64,000 bases of DNA from Dromiciops gliroides (lineage: Eukaryota > Chordata > Mammalia > Microbiotheria > Microbiotheriidae): assembly GCF_019393635.1 (NCBI RefSeq), contig NC_057861.1, positions 90,626,827 to 90,690,826 on the forward strand, given 5' to 3'. The translations under genes were made by a program, and so were the position numbers. This document shows positions 1 to 10,405 of the stretch, piece after piece; the stretch's first letter is position 1, and each line of letters opens with the position of its first letter. The notes beneath the pieces were generated by a model. It was not told the DNA's origin. It ran no database searches and was given only the letters and a program-made list of their open reading frames with translations.

Positions 1-676
1 CATTTCAAAGAACTGAACATTTCCATTCATTGTGGTTGGACCAACTCAAGTTGCTGAATTTCTCTTCTAGTTAAATGGGAGGCTGTGGGTGGTAGTGATG
101 GGAAAAAGGGGGAATTAGATTTCTAGCCCAACATGTATTTTTTATCATTCAGCCCCTTTAATTTTGACCAATTCTTCAGTTGTCAATATATAACTCATTC
201 TGACAGTGTCAGTGATTGACATTTTGAGGACCAGTGCAGTATCACCAGCTAGAGAACAATTAGAGGATGTGTCTTTGTCAAGGCTTCAATTTTTCAATAA
301 TAAGCCAAAGAAGAAAACAATTGAGTTCAATCTGTTCCCCTTCAGTGGTATGATATAAGATTATATTTGTAGGGAACATATTACAATCTTACATACCAAG
401 TTGTTGAGAATTAATCTTCTTATTGCTAGAACTATTTGGTATCAACAAAGCAGCCTTAAGAAATGAACTACCATTTGAAATGTTAGACAGATTCTGTCCA
501 ACTGATCTATGCAGGAGCTCTTTAAAAAGATGACTTAAAAAAAAAAAGAATATAAGGCAGTTTTGAAACTTAATAGGCTATGGGAGGGGGTGAGGTTTCA
601 TACCATTAAGTTATTTGTGTAAACTGTAGCACAATAAGCCCTAGCACACTATTGAATGCTGTTATGCCCCTGCAAT
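1..676. other. Unassigned non-coding sequence
   Basis: No coding frame, RNA gene or repeat family that I recognise. Ordinary AT-rich sequence with a short A run near 538-548. Confidence 0.5.
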
Positions 677-790
677 TACTATTTACCAAGCACTGTGGCA
701 AATACTGAAGTTACAAATACATAAGTAAAGATATTCCACACCCTTAAGAATCTTACATTCTAATGAGGGAAATAAGAAACTTCCCTCCTT
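677..790 (-). mobile_element. L2-like LINE fragment
   Basis: The plus strand reads like the antisense of the L2 3' region: 'ccaagcactgtggcaaatactgaag', the spacer, then 'cttacattctaatgaggg'. That word order (aagcactgtg, then tacaaatac, then ttacattctaatg) is typical of old L2 copies. Edges are approximate and divergence is high. Confidence 0.45.
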
Positions 791-894
791 CCAACCCTCC
801 ACCCCAAGTCCCCAAAACATAAATAGCATAACTTTGGGGAAAGTGCTCAAAGCTTACCGTATCAGAAAAGGCCCCTTATAGGAGGTTCTACTTG

Positions 895-1010
895 ATATGA
901 GCTTTAAAGGGAGCTGGAAATCTAAGAGATGAAGATTAGAAGAGAGAATATTCAAGGACAAAAATCAGCCTGTGAAAAAGAGCTAACATAGGCCTTGCTC
1001 ATTCATTTTG
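895..1010 (-). mobile_element. Probable L2 fragment
   Basis: Wording such as 'gagctttaaagggagctgg' and 'agaatattcaaggac' matches the antisense L2 pattern (cttgaaggaag..., cattccaggca...). It is weak and old. The next 420 bases (1011-1430) hold nothing that I recognise. Confidence 0.3.
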
Positions 1011-1499
1011 TAGGTCTCAGACCAAAGGATAATCTAGACCTCTATGTATTAATCATTTAAATACTTTAATCATGGAGATTTGATTGAGAATGGGCTACAT
1101 GTAGTATGATCTACTTAACTTCTATCTAAGTCAGTGTTGGGAAGAGTTTGTAGCTCTTCAGAGTTGATGGAGTATTTATTTTCATTGTCTTTTTTTTTCC
1201 TTTTTTATTTCCCTAGTTGAGTCTTTGTGTTCCAGTAAACATATATTATTGGTGAATGTTTAAACGATTTAGTAAAATTATATTTTAATGCATTATTTTT
1301 GCTTGTTTGCCATCCTCCACCCCCACACATACCTCCTCTGATCCGATCTCTTCAAATTCTAACTGAAGCACTTGGAGCTAGTGAACACCTGGCTTAAAGA
1401 CAGGCATGGGGATAGGAGATAAAATATTGTGCATGCAAAATCCAGGTCAATCCAACAAGAAAAGAGAATGAGAGGAGGGGTATAATATTACCTTGTAAA

Positions 1500-1765
1500 G
1501 CTATACCAGAGCTAGATTGCTTGGAGCCTTAAATGCTAAATAATAGAGAGTATATTTGATCCTAGAGAAAATAAGGAGAAGGCAAAGGACATTGTCTAGC
1601 AAATCTGTGCTTTAGGAATATCACTTTGTTCACTGTGTGGAGTATGGCTAAATGGGTGGAGATTCCTGAAACAGGGAGCCAAAATAACACTGTATTGTAA
1701 TAGTCTAGGAGAGAGGTTATGAAGGCCTGAAGGAGGATGGTGACTATATAAATTATGGGAACATA
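1500..1765 (-). mobile_element. L2 LINE fragment, ORF2-derived, antisense
   Basis: The plus strand carries the standard antisense L2 sequence in order: 'ccttaaatgctaaat', 'tatatttgatcctagag', 'tgtgctttaggaatatcact', 'ctgtgtggagtatgg', 'gtaatagtctaggagagag' and 'atgaaggcctga'. Read on the minus strand this belongs to the C-terminal part of the L2 reverse transcriptase. It is heavily diverged and not coding. Confidence 0.75.
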
Positions 1766-1794
1766 GGCTAGAAATATCTAGTAGGAGCTTCCTC

Positions 1795-2125
1795 CATATG
1801 CCTGCCTTTTGGAATCTCTCACTTCATTTCAGGTGAAGCTCTAGCCATCTCTTCTAAGAGATCTGTCCTGATTTCCCCTGGCAGGAGATATATCTCTATC
1901 TTTAAATTCCATAGAGCTCTTTGATAAATTTCTTCTTTGTGTTTATTACATTCTCCCTTGGGTTGTAAATATTTGTGAAGTCTGAATTCTCCTCTCTTTA
2001 GGAATTGAAGTTCCTTGATTGCAGAGTGAGTTTTTTCTCCCCAACTTTGTACACATAGTAACTAGACAAATGTGTTTAATTCAGCACTTAATACATATCT
2101 AATAATTATTTGTTGAAATAAATTT
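1795..2125 (+). mobile_element. L2 LINE 3' end
   Basis: Sense-strand L2 tail. Order seen: 'gatctgtcctgatttcccc', an 'attacattctcccttgg' block, 'gaattgaagttccttgattg' (the 'ctccttgagggcaggg' motif) and a terminal '...aataattatttgttgaaat' (the 'caataaatgtttgttgaat' end). It lies next to an antisense L2 piece in opposite orientation, so these are two separate insertions. Confidence 0.75.
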
Positions 2126-3219
2126 AATTGGAAAGAATTAAGAGATACAAAGAAAGCAATATATGAGGTTTGAGGAGCTAGGAATCATAAGGTTCAGGGG
2201 AGCAGAGAAAGATTCATGGAGGAATTGACATGTGCCTCTGATTGAGTTTCAGTTAATTTAGCATTCATAAAGAGGCCAGTGAACACTTGAAAATGATACT
2301 GACATGTCTGTCAAGATGGTCAAGTAATTGCTTTCTGGATCCCTACAAGCTATGAAAAACACAAAGATTTATCAGACAGGGAATAACTAAAGTAGCTGAA
2401 TTCACAAGATAAGAAACACTAAACCAGTAAAACAAAAACAACAACAACACAACCCCAAATAAACAAAAATTTGAAAAACATTGGAGAACTTAAAATTTTA
2501 ATGATCAGCTCTTTAATCTACTCTGTATGCCAGGTGAAGGGATCTAAGAAACTTTGAAGTTTTATAATTTTAGAATTTGGCAAGGAATTCTCTCCCTCCA
2601 ATAATAATTCAACCTGAATCACCTTTATCCTACAAAAAAGTGCAAATACTAGCCACTCCCAGCCATATAAAGTGAATAGAGAGTCAGTGGGGAAAGAGAG
2701 GAAAGAGCAGAAGATTCAGGCAGCACAGTGTCTGATGCCAGAAGTGAAAGGCTATCCAGTTAAGAGGGAATGAAAAACAAAATGTGGGAGTGACAGAAAA
2801 ACTAATGCCTACACTGTTGATATGAGGATGCTGAAAACACCAAGGAACCCAAGACTGGTGGATCTAGGTAGAAAGAAAAGGATGAGAGGCAAAGAAGTGA
2901 GATGGCAAATCTTTGAAACAAATAGTAATTCAAGAGAAAATCTGAAAGGCTAAAAGCTCAAGACTTAACCCAAGACATATATACATATGTATTACATATG
3001 CACATTTATGTACACAGCATTTGCATACAGTATACACATAAACACACATTCATGTTTATAAGTGCATGCATACACATATTCATATGTACATGCATGATAT
3101 AATCAACATTATATGTACACACATGTGTGTGTGTATACACAGAAGGGACATATAGGAGAAATTGAAAATACTCTCAGAAGGAAGAGAATAGCTCAAGATG
3201 GGGAGAGTGCAAAGCTTCT
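2126..3219. other. Unassigned sequence with CA/TA low-complexity patch
   Basis: No gene seen. A short (AAC) run lies near 2432-2447. At 2985-3145 the sequence becomes an imperfect alternating purine-pyrimidine tract (acatatg, cacacat, tgtgtgtg), an old degenerate dinucleotide repeat. Confidence 0.5.
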
Positions 3220-3360
3220 TACAGAAAGAAGGAATTAAGTTGAGTCCTGAGGGAAACTACAGAATGTGGGAGGTATAGACAAGGAGAGAGAACATTCCAG
3301 GTATAGGGGACGGCCAGTGGAAAGGCAAGGAGTTGGGAGATGGAGTATTTTGAACAGAGG

Positions 3361-3740
3361 AAGCTAAGTGGATAGAGCGCTGGACCTAGAGTCAGGATAA
3401 TCAGGGATCGAATTTGGCCTCAGACACTAGCTGTGTGACTCTGGGCAAGTCAATTAGTTTCTTTAATTATTAAGTGGGAATAATAACAGGGATTAAGTCC
3501 TAGGATTGTTGCCGGAATCAAACAGGATTAATATTTATAGCTGGCTTACTTCATAGTAGGCTCTTTTTTTTTTTTGGTGAGGCAATTGGGGTTAAGTGAC
3601 TTGCCCAGGGTCACACAGCTAGAAGTGTTAAGTGTCTGAGACCAGATTTGAACTCAGGTCCTCCTGAATCCAGGGCCAGTGCTTTATCCATTGTGCCACC
3701 TAGCTGCCCCCATAGTAGGCTCTTAATAAATATTCTTTTT
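3361..3740 (+). mobile_element. MAR1/MIR-type CORE-SINE, split by a younger SINE
   Basis: It begins with the tRNA-like head 'gaagctaagtggatagagcg', followed by the B-box region near 3400-3425 and the CORE words 'gctgtgtgactctgggcaag'. The 3' part 'catagtaggctcttaataaa' is cut in two by a minus-strand SINE, and 'catagtaggctctt' is found on both sides of that SINE. It sits inside the older L2. Confidence 0.85.
3565..3710 (-). mobile_element. tRNA-derived marsupial SINE with target duplication
   Basis: Antisense copy: poly-T, then 'gaggcaattggggttaagtg', 'gggtcacacagctagaag', and the head 'ccacctagctgcccc'. The 13-base direct repeat CATAGTAGGCTCT lies at 3552-3564 and 3711-3723, so the insertion boundary is clear. 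Poly-A tail and target duplication are as expected for L1-driven retroposition. Confidence 0.92.
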
Positions 3741-4304
3741 TTTTCATGAACAAGGAATAGCAAGAAGGCCTATGTCACCATATTTTATATACATATGAAG
3801 GGGAATAAAACATAAGATGAGAGAGGTAGGAATGGAATAAGTTATAAAGAGTCTAAAAAGCTAAAGAGATTATTTTATATTTGGTCATGGCAGAACTATA
3901 GAGGAACACAAATTTATTGTGTAAGGGAATAAGTTCAGGACTATGTGTTGGGTAGATCACATCAGCAGATAAGTAGAAGAGGCAGATGCTAGACTGAAAG
4001 AGAAATCAGAAGGCTGCTTCAGTAGTCCATGCATGAGGTATTGAGAGGACTAGGGTTGTGTCTGTGTCAGAGAAGAAATGGGAAAATATATATGAGAGAT
4101 ATTGTAGAATTAGAAATGATAGGACTTGGGAACAGATTGAATGTGTGGGGTAAAACAAGTGAGGTGATGAGAATGACAACTAAGTTGTAAGTCAGGGTTT
4201 CTAGGAGAATGGTAGAGCCTTTAATAATAATATAGAAGTTCTGAAAAGGAGATGGATTTGAAGAAAAGATGAATTCAGATTTGACCTAACTGAATTTACG
4301 TTGG

Positions 4305-4553
4305 AAATAAGTATTTATTAAACATGTACTATATACCAGGCACTGTGCCAAGCACTTCTACAAATATTATTTCATGTTATCCTCACAACAATCTTGTTAT
4401 TGCCCTTGTTCTCCAATTGAGGAAACTGAGATAGATAGAAGTTAACTGACTTGCCCAGGGTCATAGAGCTAGCAAATGTCTGAGCGTTGATTTGAACTCA
4501 GTTTTCCTGATTCCAGGCCTACTGCTCTATCCACCATGCCACCTAGCTGTTTC
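4305..4553 (-). mobile_element. MIR/MAR1-type SINE, antisense
   Basis: The full antisense order is present: 'ccaggcactgtgccaagcac', 'cctcacaacaatcttg', 'gaggaaactgagatagatag', 'cttgcccagggtcatagag', 'tgatttgaactcag' and 'ccatgccacctagctg'. It lies within the L2 host copy. The length is close to a full MIR-like unit. Confidence 0.85.
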
Positions 4554-5269
4554 TAGATTTCTACAGAAGATCCAGTTTGAGATTTCCACTATGTATTTGG
4601 ATTTGTGAGACCAGAGGCCCGGGAGGAAGATAAAAGCTGCATAAATGAATGTGATAATCACTAGGAGATAATGACATCACTAAGCCAAATCATATATCTT
4701 GATAAGAATCACCTGGATGTAGATCTAACAAAGGTGATTAAGAAGGAATGGTCAGCTAGGGAAGAGAACAACCAAGAGAAAGCAGTGTCATAAAAACCCA
4801 GAGAGACGTGAATGTCTAGAAAAAACAAACACACAACAAAAACAGGTGATCAAAAGTACCAAACGGAGCAATAAAGGTAAGAAAATTGAGCATGGAGAAA
4901 AATATATTAAATTTGTCAATTAAGAGGGTGATAGAGAAGCTTCAGTTAAATGATGTAATCCAAAGACAAACTACAGAGAGTTTAGAAGGGAGTGACAGCA
5001 GGGGATTTATAGGGAGTGGGGAGGAAGCCAATTGGTAGGGAGAGATTGAATATTAATCAAAGTAGGGACACTAGAGGGGGAAATCTGTTGGAGATTGGAT
5101 GGAATGGGATCATATGTATCAATAAAGGGGTATGCCTTGATAAGGAGGACTGCCTCTTCATGTGAGAGAGAAGCAGAGGTAAAGATACTTGGGAAAGACA
5201 TCTGAGAGGCATGAAATGAGGACGAGGGGAGAAGAGGCAGCTTTTGACTAAGGTCCTCAATTAACAGAA

Positions 5270-5465
5270 ACAAAGCAAGTTTCTCAGAAACTTAGTAGTT
5301 CTGTGACCTTGGGCAAGTCACTTAACCCTGTTTGCCTCAGTTTTCTTATCTGTAAAATTAGGTGGAGAAGAAAATGGCAAGCAACCTACTCTATTATCCT
5401 TGCCAAGAAAACACCAAAGGGAATCAGATACAACTTAAATGATTTAACAAAAACACAAATGGATA
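5270..5465 (+). mobile_element. tRNA-derived SINE with RTE-like tail (5' part missing)
   Basis: Sense CORE words 'tgaccttgggcaagtcactt' and 'tgcctcagttttcttatctg' are followed by 'gaagaaaatggcaagcaacc', 'ccttgccaagaaaacaccaa' and 'gatacaacttaaatga'. The latter is the tail type ('tttgccaagaaaaccccaaa ... catgactgaa') seen in SINEs that share RTE 3' ends. The tRNA-like head appears truncated. Confidence 0.65.
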
Positions 5466-5799
5466 AATCAACAAAAGTATAAAAAGGTCAGAAGGAAGAA
5501 TTGCCGAAACATGAAAGAGAGGATAGAACATAGTTTTAATAGCCTAGGGATATTCTACAGTGATAGAATCAGGGAAACAAAGGGAAATATATATTCCAAA
5601 AAATAGAGGAGCTTAAGTTATAATCTTAAAAATAGACAAACAAAAACATATGATGCAAACCTAAGAGTAATTGTCAATGAAAAGAAAAAGTAAACTTTCC
5701 ACAAATGAAAAGCACTTGAGACATTCTTGGCTTTGATTCATAGGGAAAGTCTATAGCTAGTAATGAAAGCACTAGTTAGTGAAAAATCTATGAAAGGAA
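5466..5799. other. Unassigned, A-rich
   Basis: No gene. Parts may belong to the 5' side of the CR1/L3 LINE that follows, but I cannot place them. Confidence 0.4.
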
Positions 5800-6240
5800 A
5801 AAATTATTACAAAGATAACAGATGGCTTCATCAAGAAAAGGCCAAGCCAGAATAACATCTTTTCTCCTTTTTTGGGAGTTATTAAACTGGTATTATGAGG
5901 TGAATGGAATGATATGATTAACATTTTTCTTAGATTTTAACAAAGCATTTGATAAAAATAATCAAGCATTGTGGAAGAAAGGATGGAGACTTGTGAGCTA
6001 GATGACAATATAGATGAATTTGGAAATAGTTGAATTGCCTGATCAAAAGAGTGGTTGCTAATATTTCAATGAAAATATAAAAGGTTTCTTGTGAAGTATC
6101 CCAATCAACTATATTGAAAATGTACTGTTTCATGTTTTATCAAAGACTTAGATACAGGTAAAGACAATACATTTGTCAAATTTGCTAATGACTCAAAGAT
6201 AAGAACATTAACAAATCCACTACATGACAGAAACAGGAAC
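5800..6240 (+). mobile_element. CR1/L3-type LINE reverse transcriptase remnant
   Basis: Translating in broken frames gives decayed reverse-transcriptase words: 'DGFIKKRPSQNNI' (palm entry), then 'ttagattttaacaaagcatt' (DFxKAFD) near 5932, and near 6175-6200 'tttgctaatgactcaaag' (FADDTK decayed). The order and spacing match CR1/L3 family RTs. Many stops; an old fossil. Confidence 0.7.
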
Positions 6241-6309
6241 TTGTTTTGTTGCTCTAAGTAAGAAAACAGAGACCATGAAATTTATCAACTAAAAGAAAAT
6301 TGTAATGGA

Positions 6310-6470
6310 AGTGACCTTAGCAGTTATCTAGTCTAAGTCCTTATATTTACAGGTGAGAAAATTGAGACTCAGAGAGTTGACACAACTTGGCCAAGGTCAA
6401 ATATCTAGTTAATGGTAGAGTCAGGACCTTGATACAAATGTCTTAAATCCTGGTGCACCCAGTGGAATAA
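6310..6470 (-). mobile_element. MIR-like SINE remnant, antisense
   Basis: Words 'aggtgagaaaattgagactc', 'agagagttgacacaacttgg', 'ccaaggtcaaatatctag' and 'gagtcaggacctt' match antisense MIR-type CORE sequence, diverged. Confidence 0.55.
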
Positions 6471-7464
6471 CCTTCTGCTATAGCCATGCTTCTCATTTTT
6501 TCTGTTAAGTTCCTTGTAATATTATCCAGAAAATTCTACCTGCATGTTAAATTCTATTTTTTTTTAATAAGTGATATTTGAGACTCATTCTAAAGACGGA
6601 ATAAGGAAGTTCAGGTGGGGATGGATCATTCTCATGTGATCTCGATAGCCTCAAAATATTTTGGAAACAAATTTTTCCAAATAGAACCAGTTGGCATTTA
6701 TATCTAGTAGAGATTTATATTTTCTAGTGAACTCAGGTGGAAAATTGGGTACAATGCAAGACTTCAGTGAGCAGCCAGATGCTACATCTGAACAGTGGTT
6801 CTATGGGTCAATAAATAACTCAGACAAACAGAAATGGCTTGTGGTCATGAGAAATACTGTATTTTTTTTTAGCCAATCAGAAAATAGCTGATTGGTTTTC
6901 ATTTTAAGGCACAGAACACCCTTCCCAGTTATTTTTATTTGGCTTTCTCAAATGTCAATATATCAACACCCATAAAAATACCCATTATAAGTCCAACTAA
7001 TAAGTCCTATCAATAAGAAACCAACAGGACTTACCTTTGCTTTTTGTGACCATCATTCCTTACAGGGCTAGGGAGAAAGTCAATAACACTGAATGTTATA
7101 TTGAATTATCTCATGGTCTGTCTTTGGAGCAACGCTTATTAAAGTTTCTGCAGCCAATAAGAATCATAATTGGGGACTCAGATGGGTAGCAGGGCATGTT
7201 AATTACTGTTTTAAAAGTTTTCTTTTGTCTTAAAGTAGAAAGGTCAATTCCATCTACTCAGCCAATTGCCCTTTGCACTCTCTACCAAACCCAGTCTCCT
7301 CAGATGCATGAATTTTGTCAGGTTATGTCTATACTTATATCTATGTTCCTTCAAGATTACAAGCTGATGTTAGTAGCAATATGACCTCTACCTATACAAA
7401 CTATAACACCATATCCCAGTTGCTGGACTTTAAAAGTTGTAGCCAAAAAAAGAAAAAGTAGATA
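6471..7464. other. Unassigned non-coding sequence
   Basis: About 1 kb without a repeat that I can name and without a convincing gene. Short frames at 6691-6891 and 7196-7384 show no domain or family resemblance. Confidence 0.5.
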
Positions 7465-7703
7465 AAATTTATATAGCATTTTAAAGTTTTCCTAGCATTT
7501 TATCTACCTTTTCCCTCCATTTGATCATCTCAACACTGTGAGCTACATTCTAGTATTATCCCCATTTTACAGATGAAGAAACTAATACTGAGAGAGGTTA
7601 CGTGATTTACCCAGGGTCACCCAGCTGGTGATTTTCTGAGACAGGATTCAAATTTAGGACTTCTGACTTCAGGTCTCTATACATGATATCACTTAGCTGC
7701 CTT
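7465..7703 (-). mobile_element. MIR/MAR1-type SINE, antisense
   Basis: Order: 'ttatatagcattttaaagtt', 'tgatcatctcaacactgtg', 'ttatccccattttacagatg', 'acccagggtcacccagctgg', 'caggattcaaatttagg' and 'cacttagctgcc'. Nearly complete and moderately diverged. Confidence 0.8.
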
Positions 7704-7727
7704 TAAAAGTAGCAGTAGCATTTGTTA

Positions 7728-7840
7728 TAGTAGGAGGAGGAGCATGAAAAGGAAGAGGAGAAGGAGAAGGAAAAAGAGGAAGAGTAATAGGCAGACTAAT
7801 AGTAGTAGTGGTAGTGGTAGTAGTAGTAGTAGTAGTAGAA
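7728..7840. repeat. GGA-rich and (TAG)n simple repeats
   Basis: A run of aggagg/aagagg words at 7728-7785 passes into imperfect (TAG)n/(TGG)n trinucleotides at about 7798-7838. It yields meaningless Lys/Arg- or Ser/Leu-rich frames on both strands. Confidence 0.9.
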
Positions 7841-7885
7841 TTATTATGAGGAAAGTGCTTTTTAAAGCCTGTAGCACCTTGTACA

Positions 7886-8115
7886 GGAGGCAGCTAGAAG
7901 CTTCAGTGGATCGATCACTGGCCATAGAGTCAGAAAGAACTGAGGTCAAATATTGCCTCAGACATTTACTAGCTGTGTGACCTGGACAATTCACTTTATG
8001 TCTACTTGTACAATCCACCAGAGAAGGAAATGGAAAACCAGTTTAATATCTCTACCAAGAAAACCTCATGTCGGGTCATGAAAAGTCAGACATGACTAAA
8101 CCACAAGAACAACAA
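7886..8115 (+). mobile_element. tRNA-derived SINE with RTE-like 3' tail
   Basis: The head 'ggaggcagctagaagcttc' and 'agtggatcgatcactgg' are followed by B-box-like sequence, then 'gctgtgtgacctggacaatt' and the tail 'ggaaatggaaaaccag', 'tctctaccaagaaaacctca', 'gggtcatgaaaagtcagaca' and 'tgactaaaccacaagaacaa'. The final words match the 3' end of the RTE LINE at about 16300-16340, so the SINE probably borrowed RTE machinery. Confidence 0.8.
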
Positions 8116-8174
8116 GCAGCTTACAGATGTGATGTTCTTGCTACCACTACAAATAATAGCATTATAGAACACTT

Positions 8175-8372
8175 TACAATTTGTGAAGTAGTTGTTTCAC
8201 TTGTGTCTGACTCTTATGGCTCCATTTGGGGTTTTCCTGGCAAAGATACTGGAGTGGTTTGCCCAGGATTATGCAGCTAGTCAGTGTCTGAGGCCAAATT
8301 TAAACTCACAAAGATGAGTTTTCCTGATTCCAGGGCTGGTACTCTATCTACTGCACCACCTACTTGCCCTTT
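8175..8372 (-). mobile_element. RTE-tailed SINE, antisense
   Basis: Reverse of the element above: 'tgtttcacttgtgtctgact', 'ccatttggggttttcctggc', 'aaagatactggagtggtttg', then the compressed CORE and 'actgcaccacctacttgccc'. The two copies face each other tail to tail with a short spacer. Confidence 0.8.
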
Positions 8373-8394
8373 TTACAGATTATTATAATTATTA

Positions 8395-8520
8395 CAATTA
8401 TTTCCATTTTATAGATGAGAAAACTAAGGCACACAATGGCTAAGGGTCGACTGAGGACAGATTTGAACTCTGCTTTCTCTCTCTGCCTAGTGCTCTATCT
8501 GAACCACTTAGCTGACTACA
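8395..8520 (-). mobile_element. MIR-type fragment, antisense
   Basis: 'ttccattttatagatgagaa', 'aactaaggcacaca', 'cagatttgaactctgc' and 'ctctatctgaaccacttag' give an antisense MIR order with an internal gap. Confidence 0.65.
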
Positions 8521-9485
8521 TGATTAATAAAATCGTCTATTGTTCCAGAGTTTGAACCTTTCAGGTTCTAATTTTCCATTTTGCAAGTCCCCAGGACTCA
8601 GTGACCCATGCTGTAATGTTCTCTGTTCTGTAGCTGCTTTGCAGCTCTATATTTCTATGCATCCATTTCTGTATCTGTATCCAGTGAGACAACAAAGTCG
8701 TATGGTATCATTCCTTTGCAAACATTGCTGTGTATGCAATAAAACCCTGAGGTTCACAGCTCCCATGACTCAAAGAGGGAAAAGAAAACGAAATAATAAA
8801 ATTACTGTGCAATCTATCAGAATGGAGAATGGATTTCTTCATTAAGTCAAGCAGCAGCAGATGAGAAAAGATGATCTAAAGAGCCCAGTACAAAATAGAC
8901 CTAGTCAACAATAGAGAGAAATGTTTTCATAACTGTATAAATAGTGATTCCAACACTGTTGTCAGGCTGTGCTAATGGATAGAGAACAAGTGTCTTCGAC
9001 TGATATACACAAGACAAGAGTAATGAATAGTTATGGGCATTATTACAACTTTATTAGCCAAGTATATCCATGTTTGTGTTTTTATTTCTCAAGAGAGTAA
9101 GTGCTGACTAAAAATTGAAATAGATGCCTGGTTTGTTTGGGACATTAGATTCTAGCACTGACTTCATAATCAGTCAGAACTGTGACCTTCAGTGCTCTGT
9201 TGGTGGTTTTGTGATGATGATGATAATGAAAGTGATAACAGTGCACAAGGCATCCCTTTCCAAAACAAACAAGCAAAACAAGAACAAGCAAACAAACAAT
9301 ACCCCACAACCTTCATTTGATCCTGCCATCCTATTATTTTCTTAAGCTTTCCTAGTATTTCAGCTCAATATCACCTCCTTAAAATATTTTTTATTCTTGA
9401 TAATCACTCCTATTTTTTCTCTCTCTAGAGATAAATATGTGTGTATTTATGTATTTAACAATACATTATGCATATGTATATACAT
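8521..9485. other. Unassigned non-coding sequence
   Basis: No recognised gene or repeat. A frame of about 100 codons at 8540-8845 has no domain that I know, no splice-site context and no support from composition. (AAAC)-like words lie at about 9260-9300. Confidence 0.5.
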
Positions 9486-9690
9486 ATTGTTGTTGTTCAG
9501 TCATTTTTTTCAATTGTGTCCAACTCTTTGTGACACCATTTTGGGGTTTTCTTGGTGAAGATAGTGGAGTGGTTTGCCATTTCCTTCTCCAGCTCATTTT
9601 ATAGATGTGGAAACTGGGGCAAAGAGGGTTAAATGACATGCCCAGGGTCATACCGGTAGGGTCTGAGACCAGATTTGAAGTCAGGAAGAT
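9486..9690 (-). mobile_element. RTE-tailed SINE, antisense
   Basis: 'ttgttgttgttcagtcattt', 'gtgtccaactctttgtgaca', 'ccattttggggttttcttgg', 'agtggagtggtttgccattt' and 'catgcccagggtcatacc'. The tRNA-like head seems missing at the right edge, where a separate MIR fragment follows. Confidence 0.82.
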
Positions 9691-9692
9691 TT

Positions 9693-9825
9693 TACAGACT
9701 ATGAAACAAGCTAAAAGCAATTTTGTGAATTACCCTAGGTCACATAGTTATTAAGTTGCAGAGATAGAGTCCAAACTCAGACTTGCTGATTTCTAACACA
9801 ATGCTTTTCCTGCTATACTCTAAAA
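9693..9825 (-). mobile_element. MIR fragment, antisense
   Basis: 'ttacagactatgaaacaag', 'attaccctaggtcacatagt', 'gatagagtccaaactcagac' and 'cacaatgcttttcctgctat'. Diverged MIR CORE plus head. Confidence 0.6.
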
Positions 9826-10284
9826 AATTTACATGAGCAGTAGAATGCTAATGTGTTATTTCCTAGACTCCATTTACTTTTCTACTATTCACATTTCTCC
9901 ACCCTTATTTACTTTCTTGCTATTCATGTTATTTCCCCCTCCCCCCACAGTCTAGCCTATTCTATCTCTCCATCCTGTTTTTTTTTCCTTGAACCAAGAT
10001 GGTCTTCTTGTTCTCTTGTAATTTCCTCTCTACATTCCTACCTCTCCCTTTCTTATACTCAGATATGCATTTATTGAAGTACTCTCTAGCTCATGTGTAC
10101 TTTATATAATGCTTTAAGGTAACAAATCATATTCTTCACAACACTCTTTTAAGGATAGGAATGGAGGAATTAACTGCAGCACAGGGATTTTTGTGTCCAC
10201 TGACACACAGATAGGAAGAGTCAAGAGACAAGATTTAAGACCTAAGCTCAAGACTGCAAATGCAACACTTTTTTCAGGACCCTC
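9826..10284. other. Unassigned T/C-rich sequence with a possible MIR trace
   Basis: 9850-10070 is pyrimidine-rich and may be an old L2 3' piece. 10110-10250 holds weak antisense MIR words ('cacaacactcttttaagga', 'ctgacacacagataggaag'). Neither is secure. Confidence 0.35.
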
Positions 10285-10405
10285 TTTCTTGTCTCCCTGG
10301 GGGCAGCTCCATTTCCATCTTTTCCAGGAAGCCTTCCCTGACCACAGAAGCCCTCAGATAATGCTCTTGCTCCAAGTGCTGATCTACTTACCTTTATATG
10401 AAAGC
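10285..10405 (+). mobile_element. L2 LINE 3' fragment
   Basis: 'tttccatcttttccaggaag', 'ccttccctgaccacagaagc' and 'gctgatctacttacctttat' match the sense L2 segment ('aggaagccttccctgatt'). Confidence 0.6.

Larger units (their letters stand above)
3220..5235 (-). mobile_element. Long antisense L2 copy, interrupted by younger repeats
   Basis: The plus strand keeps the antisense L2 order over about 2 kb: 'acattccaggtataggggac', 'agccagtggaaaggcaagg' with minor changes, 'gcagtagtccatgcatgagg', 'ggacttgggaacagattga', 'gagatggatttg', 'gtttgagatttcc', 'tcaattaagagggtgatag' and 'cagttaaatgatg'. The coding direction is minus, running from reverse transcriptase C-terminal sequence toward the 3' end at lower coordinates. 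It is split by a MAR1 plus SINE at 3361-3735 and by a MIR-type element at 4305-4553. Many frame breaks; not coding. Confidence 0.75.
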
